Position numbers and translations under genes: made by a program. Below, one piece after another: positions 48,683 to 53,500 of a stretch of DNA of 53,500 nt. The notes below the pieces were generated by a model. It ran no database searches. It saw only the letters and a program-made list of their open reading frames with translations, and was not told the DNA's origin. The stretch covers positions 73,151 through 126,650 of the forward strand of contig JACPLF010000007.1 of the NCBI GenBank assembly GCA_016186645.1, written 5' to 3'. The DNA comes from Candidatus Levyibacteriota bacterium. Lineage in GTDB: Bacteria; Patescibacteriota; Microgenomatia; Levybacterales; UBA12049. Within the stretch, counting starts at the first letter, position 1; each line of letters starts with the position of its first letter.

Positions 48683-49741
48683 ATGATAATATTTTATCCA
48701 TTCATCATTGCTTTTATTATAACCGCTGTCATAACCCCCTTGTCTTTGATAATCATAAAAAAAATGGGTCTTGTTGATGACCCAAAACGTCATAAGCATC
48801 CGGGAATGATACATAAAAAACCTACTCCGCGAGGCGGAGGAATTCCTCTTTTCTTAGGGATTGTCATCGCAGGAATATTCTTTCTGCCTCTTACGAAAGC
48901 TGTGATTGCGCTTTTTGCTGCCGGCTCTATTGCTCTTTTTACAGGAATAGTCGATGATAAATACGATATCTCTCCTTACCTGCGTTTCATCGTAAACATT
49001 GCAGTTGCATTAATTGTTGTTACAGCGGGAATCACTGTTCCTTTTATAACAAATCCGTTTGGAGGGATACTTTTTCTCAATTCAATATCTTTCCATTTTG
49101 GATTTTTTACAATTATCCTTTCTGATGTTATTGCGATACTTTGGATTATTTGGGTAATGAACATGTTGAATTGGAGTAAAGGTGTTGATGGTCAAATGCC
49201 AGGAATTGTTGCAATAAGTGCCTTAACAATTGGGATTCTTAGTCTCCGATTTGGAATCTCTGATCCATCTAGTCAAATAGCTGCCAATTTATCGTTCATA
49301 ATAGCAGGAGCATCTTTGGGATTTTTGATATTTAATTTTCATCCGGCAAGGATATTCCCAGGATATGGAGCAACCGCAGTTTATTTACTTCTTAGTGCTG
49401 TATCAATTTTATCAGGAGCAAAATTGGCAACAGCGATTCTTGTTATGGGAGTACCGATGATAGATGGAATTTTTACAATAATGCGCCGTGTTCTTTCAGG
49501 ACGCTCCCCTTTCTGGCATGACAAGAAACATCTCCATCACCTGCTTTTAAGCTTTGGCATAGGACAAAGATATATCGCATTGTTTTATTGGATAATCTCT
49601 GCTATATTAGGGACGCTTGCACTGGTTTTATCAAGTCAGGCAAAACTTTTTGCAATTATAATGTTACTAATCGTAGTAGGCGGATCATTACTTTTTCTGC
49701 ATCGTATTCTAAAAAACACATATGATGAAGATCGCCTATAA
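48683..49741 (+). CDS. MraY/WecA-family polyprenyl-phosphate sugar-phosphate transferase
   Basis: LVDDPKRHKHPGMIHKKPTPRGGGIPLFLG, GIVDDKYDISP, MNMLNWSKGVDGQMPG, HLHHLLLSFGIGQR; ATG 48683 preferred over 48641. Confidence 0.9.
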   Translation: MIIFYPFIIAFIITAVITPLSLIIIKKMGLVDDPKRHKHPGMIHKKPTPRGGGIPLFLGIVIAGIFFLPLTKAVIALFAAGSIALFTGIVDDKYDISPYLRFIVNIAVALIVVTAGITVPFITNPFGGILFLNSISFHFGFFTIILSDVIAILWIIWVMNMLNWSKGVDGQMPGIVAISALTIGILSLRFGISDPSSQIAANLSFIIAGASLGFLIFNFHPARIFPGYGATAVYLLLSAVSILSGAKLATAILVMGVPMIDGIFTIMRRVLSGRSPFWHDKKHLHHLLLSFGIGQRYIALFYWIISAILGTLALVLSSQAKLFAIIMLLIVVGGSLLFLHRILKNTYDEDRL

Positions 49742-50666
49742 CACTTTAAGATTACTTAGACCCCGACAGTGGATAAAAAATACTGCAATTTTTGCCGCAA
49801 TAACATTTTCCGGAGATCTGTTTGATGCGTTAATTTTAGAGAAAGTATTTCTTGCTTTTCTTGTATTTTGCAGTCTTTCTTCTGCAAGCTACATTATTAA
49901 TGACATCTTTGATATAAAAAAAGACAGGCTCCATCCATTCAAAAGATTCAGACCCCTTGCGAATAAAGACTTAACAAAAAGTTACGCACTAACTGTTGCA
50001 ATCATCTTGGTTATAGCCTCTTTTATCTTGGGAGCAATGGTTACTCCGGCATTTTTTATACTGCAAATTATATATTTGCTCGTTCAGTTCCTATACTCAA
50101 CTAGTCTAAAAACAATTGCCATTGTAGATATTTTGGCGATAGCATTCGGATACATATTGAGAGTATATGCGGGAGAATTGGCTGGCGGAGTTCATATTTC
50201 TGTCTGGCTTTTGCTAACAACGATTTCCCTCTCACTATTCTTGGCTATTGGAAAAAGAAGATCGGAATTAACTCTTGTTTCTCAAAGCAAATCAGTGAAT
50301 ATAGCAGATATCAGAAAAGCTTTGTCTCACTACTCTGAAAGACTTTTGGATGTATATGCGTCTATTTTCGCAACTTCAACATTTGTTTCCTACACTCTTT
50401 TTACTTTTTTGGAAAATCCTCGCGGATTTAATTTGGGACTAAGTATTTTTCTGCCGGATTTTCTACCGGCGTTCTTCCAAAGGAAATGGCTCATGATAAC
50501 AATAATTCCTGTTGTCTATGGACTCATGAGATACCTGCAGGATATTTATGAAAAGCACGAGGGGGAAAGTCCGGAAAGAGTGCTTACATCTGATAAACCA
50601 TTACTTCTAACAGTAATCATTTGGACTGCTTTGGTTATTGCTATAATTTACGTAATAGGCCCCTAA
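49722..50666 (+). CDS. UbiA-family prenyltransferase, decaprenyl-phosphate phosphoribosyltransferase-like
   Basis: 314 aa; LRPRQWIKNTAIFAAI, SASYIINDIFDIKKDRLHPFKRFRPLA. Confidence 0.82.
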   Translation: MMKIAYNTLRLLRPRQWIKNTAIFAAITFSGDLFDALILEKVFLAFLVFCSLSSASYIINDIFDIKKDRLHPFKRFRPLANKDLTKSYALTVAIILVIASFILGAMVTPAFFILQIIYLLVQFLYSTSLKTIAIVDILAIAFGYILRVYAGELAGGVHISVWLLLTTISLSLFLAIGKRRSELTLVSQSKSVNIADIRKALSHYSERLLDVYASIFATSTFVSYTLFTFLENPRGFNLGLSIFLPDFLPAFFQRKWLMITIIPVVYGLMRYLQDIYEKHEGESPERVLTSDKPLLLTVIIWTALVIAIIYVIGP

Positions 50667-51503
50667 TTATTCTTTGACTGCATAAGCGGAATTTACCCAC
50701 CCTGTTTTTCCAGTATTAAGTTTTATTTCAAACCAATTCTCTTTTTCAGAAACTAATTCATAAGTTTCCCCTGGAGTAACTCTAGCTATTTCTGCAGATG
50801 CGATTGAGCTATCTTCTCTGACTCTTAAAAATCCTGTTGGAGTATTCAAGATAAGAACTTTAGAAACCTTATTCTCCGGAGAAATTGAGGCCTGAGATGA
50901 CGCTACAGGTGTTGGAGATAAATCAACTTTCACTCCCAAAAAAAGCAGAGCATTCAGCTTAAACCCCAATGCAGTTTTAATTTTTATAGATTTATCTTTA
51001 TAACCATCCTGAGTTATTCTTAGATCGTGATCGGATTCGCTGACTTGCTTTAGAAGTAAAGGCGTAACACCAACAGGATTATTGTCTAAAAAAACATTTG
51101 CTCTATCAGGCAAAGAAATTACCAGAACTTCTATGTCTTTTTTATCATTTAATGGAGACAAACTGATAATGCTCCCATCACTTTCTCCGCTATCTGCGAA
51201 TGTCCTGTCTACAACAGTTAGGGTTCCTTTATTTATAGTAATTTTATTTTCAAATGGTCTAAAATTTTCCTGAACTGGAACAAGTTTAACCGTATGATCC
51301 CCAATGTCTAACATTTGCTCTAGTTCACAAGCACACAAAGGGGTTGTTCCTAATAATTTATTTTCTAAATAAACTTTGCTTTGCGGAACTGAAGTAACTT
51401 GAAGCGCTCCTTTTCCGCCTTTTCTATCCAGAAAAAATAAGATTCCGAAAAAAATTGCAATTGCAATTAAAAGCGGCGCCAAAAACAACAAAACCTTTTT
51501 CAT
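50667..51503 (-). CDS. PEGA-domain and SH3-domain membrane protein
   Basis: 278 aa; N-terminal TM, two PEGA-like motifs (SKVYLENKLLGTTPL; ANVFLDNNPVGVTPL), C-terminal SH3b (GFLRVREDSSIASAEIARVTPGETYELVSEKENWFEIKLNTGKTGWVNSAYA). Confidence 0.85.
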   Translation of the reverse strand: MKKVLLFLAPLLIAIAIFFGILFFLDRKGGKGALQVTSVPQSKVYLENKLLGTTPLCACELEQMLDIGDHTVKLVPVQENFRPFENKITINKGTLTVVDRTFADSGESDGSIISLSPLNDKKDIEVLVISLPDRANVFLDNNPVGVTPLLLKQVSESDHDLRITQDGYKDKSIKIKTALGFKLNALLFLGVKVDLSPTPVASSQASISPENKVSKVLILNTPTGFLRVREDSSIASAEIARVTPGETYELVSEKENWFEIKLNTGKTGWVNSAYAVKE

Positions 51504-51710
51504 AAAGTAAAGATAATTATAACACGCCGTAACATCTTTTTTGAGCGCTGAAACAAACGCGTTAAAAAATTGTTGAATGAGTTGTCAGGGGGATTCCTCG
51601 TCCGCCCCGACAAACCCGCCAAACTCGGCTCTAAACTTTTCTAAAAATATTTCTAAATATAAAGTCTAGCGCTACATAGCGTTGTACTTTATGCATATTT
51701 TTCAGGACAT

Positions 51711-51734
51711 AAAAAATCCCCTTTCGGGGAAAAA
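51711..51734 (-). terminator. putative rho-independent terminator of groEL
   Basis: Minus strand TTTTCCCCGAAAGGGGATTTTTT. Confidence 0.8.
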
Positions 51735-51768
51735 TTGAAAAATAAAAATTAGGAATTAGAAATTTACG

Positions 51769-53424
51769 TTAATAATCCATTCCCATTCCACCAGGAGGCA
51801 TGCCAGGCATTGACTTTTCAGGTTCTTTTATGTCGGTAACTAATGCTTCAGTTGTTAGAATCATAATTGCAACAGAGATTGCATTTTGGATTGCTGTTCT
51901 GACAACTTTAAGAGGATCAATTATTCCCTCCTTGAGCATATCAACCGGCTTTGCATTTTCAACAGAATCCAAAGTCATGATATTGAATCCCTGACCAAAG
52001 GCACTTACTTCGCGGGCTTTTGCAATTAATTGCCCTGCATCCACTCCTGCATTTTCCATAAGCTTTGTAAATGGAGACTCCAGTGCCTTTTTGACAATTT
52101 CAAATCCAAAAACCTCGTCTCTTGATGCCTTAGAATTTTCCAAATCTTTTGTTGTCATCCTTCCTGAAATATCCAAAAGCGCAACTGCACCGCCTGGAAC
52201 AATTCCTTCTTCAAGCGCTGCTTTTGTTGCGGCGACTGCATCATTCACTCTCTCTTTTTTATCTTTCATCTCAACTTCTGTTGCAGCTCCAACATTAATA
52301 ACAGCGACTCCTCCAGATAACTTTGCCAATCTTTCCTGAAGTTTTTCTTTATCAAAGTCTGAGGATGAAGCTTCAACTGCTTTTCTTATCTGAGCAATTC
52401 TTGAGGAAATTTTCGCCTTAACTCCCTTTCCGCCAATGATTCTTGAATTATCCTTATCTGCCCATACCTTGTCTGCTCGTCCGCAATCTTCAATAGTAAC
52501 CGAGTCGAACTTTCGGCCTGTATCATCTGAAATAACAGTTCCGCCAGTTAAAATTGCTATGTCTTCAAGCATTTCTTTTCTTCTGTCTCCAAATCCGGGT
52601 GCTTTAATTGCTAATGCGCTAAATGTTCCTCTTATTTTGTTGACCACCAGAGTTGCTAGAGCTTCTCCTTCGATTTCATCTGCAATAATCACCAAATTTT
52701 TGGAAACTTTTACCAAATTCTCCAGAAATGGAAGAAGTTCATTAAGAGCTGAGATTTTTTTATCTGTTATAAGAATGTACGGATCTTCAATTTCCGCTTC
52801 CATTCTGTCAGAATTGGTTACCATATATGCAGAAGCATAACCTTTATCAAATTCCATTCCTTCTTTGTATTCGATTTCTGTTGACAATCCTTTTCCTTCC
52901 TCAACTGTTACCACACCATCTTTACCAACTTTTTTAAGAGCTTCGGCAATAAGATTTCCAAGCTCTTGATCGCCTGCTGAAATTGTCGCAACATTTGCAA
53001 TATCTGCTTGCTTTATGGCCTTGCCCATTTTTTTAAGTTCTGCTACTACAAACTCGCAAGCCCTATCAAGTCCTCTTCTCATAACCATAGGATTTGATCC
53101 TGCTGTTATCATTTTTATTCCTTCATTTACAATTGCGTGGGCCAAAACTGTTGAGGTTGTTGTTCCATCTCCCGCTACGTCTGCTGTTTTACTCGCAGCT
53201 TCTTTAACAAGTTGAGCGCCCATATTCTCAAAAGGATTTTCTAACTCTATTTCTTTGGCAACAGTTACTCCATCGTGAATAACATTTGGAGCTCCCCATT
53301 TCTTGTCCAGTGCGACATTTCGGCCTTTTGGTCCAAGTGTTATTGCCACAGCTTGAGCAAGCTGATCTATACCTTTTTTCAATAATTCTCGTGCATCTGC
53401 ACTGTACTTAATCTGTTTTGCCAT
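51769..53424 (-). CDS. groEL: chaperonin GroEL
   Basis: 551 aa; full-length GroEL ending [77 protein letters not shown]. Confidence 0.99.
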   Translation of the reverse strand: MAKQIKYSADARELLKKGIDQLAQAVAITLGPKGRNVALDKKWGAPNVIHDGVTVAKEIELENPFENMGAQLVKEAASKTADVAGDGTTTSTVLAHAIVNEGIKMITAGSNPMVMRRGLDRACEFVVAELKKMGKAIKQADIANVATISAGDQELGNLIAEALKKVGKDGVVTVEEGKGLSTEIEYKEGMEFDKGYASAYMVTNSDRMEAEIEDPYILITDKKISALNELLPFLENLVKVSKNLVIIADEIEGEALATLVVNKIRGTFSALAIKAPGFGDRRKEMLEDIAILTGGTVISDDTGRKFDSVTIEDCGRADKVWADKDNSRIIGGKGVKAKISSRIAQIRKAVEASSSDFDKEKLQERLAKLSGGVAVINVGAATEVEMKDKKERVNDAVAATKAALEEGIVPGGAVALLDISGRMTTKDLENSKASRDEVFGFEIVKKALESPFTKLMENAGVDAGQLIAKAREVSAFGQGFNIMTLDSVENAKPVDMLKEGIIDPLKVVRTAIQNAISVAIMILTTEALVTDIKEPEKSMPGMPPGGMGMDY

Positions 53425-53432
53425 ATCTTGAA

Positions 53433-53500
53433 AATCTCTAAATCCTAATTCCTAATTGACCTAAACGTTTTAGAAATTAGAGCAATTAGGTTAATTAGGT
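53433..53500. repeat. 7-bp-periodic imperfect palindrome upstream of groEL
   Basis: Shares ttagaaattagaGYaattaggttaattaggt with the nusA-infB array. Confidence 0.75.

Overview
This 53.5 kb window is AT-rich, densely coding bacterial chromosome. Gene content and style (compact genes, short AlaRS and IF-2, a baseplate-J-like membrane protein beside a sortase, archaeal-type AMP/thymidine phosphorylase, in-frame PSxxSGQ-type peptide inserts) suggest a Candidate Phyla Radiation / Patescibacteria genome, probably Microgenomates-like; this placement is inference. The core content is rpoC (partial)-rpoB, nth, alaS, mltG, a rodZ-like gene, ftsK, rnj, pnp, rpsO, infB, nusA, hrcA-grpE-dnaK-dnaJ, metG, tatD, a surface-glycan gene block and groEL. 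No CRISPR array, rRNA, recognisable tRNA or transposase was seen. The main observations are: (1) a second, mostly synonymously diverged copy of the last 18 codons of RNase J at 16770-16827, so that a kelch/PKD + TPR-membrane + DUF2079 block is flanked by a direct repeat of the rnj 3' end, as in integration into a gene 3' end; (2) 7-bp-periodic arrays, several of them imperfect palindromes, in at least seven intergenic gaps and inside two CDSs; (3) Rickettsia-RPE-like palindromic inserts in frame in RpoB, AlaS, PNPase, NusA, Clp, RNase J and TatD; (4) a DnaK operon carrying a DUF6941-like gene and a possible HipA/PI3K-like kinase gene between dnaK and dnaJ; (5) a Lon-like AAA+ protein without protease domain and a membrane-anchored Clp ATPase without an evident ClpP-binding loop; (6) a ParDE/RelE-type module bracketed by near-identical 26-27 bp direct repeats; (7) a GC-rich structured intergenic element next to a CIRCE-like operator. 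All family names come from reading the translations by eye; no database search was run.
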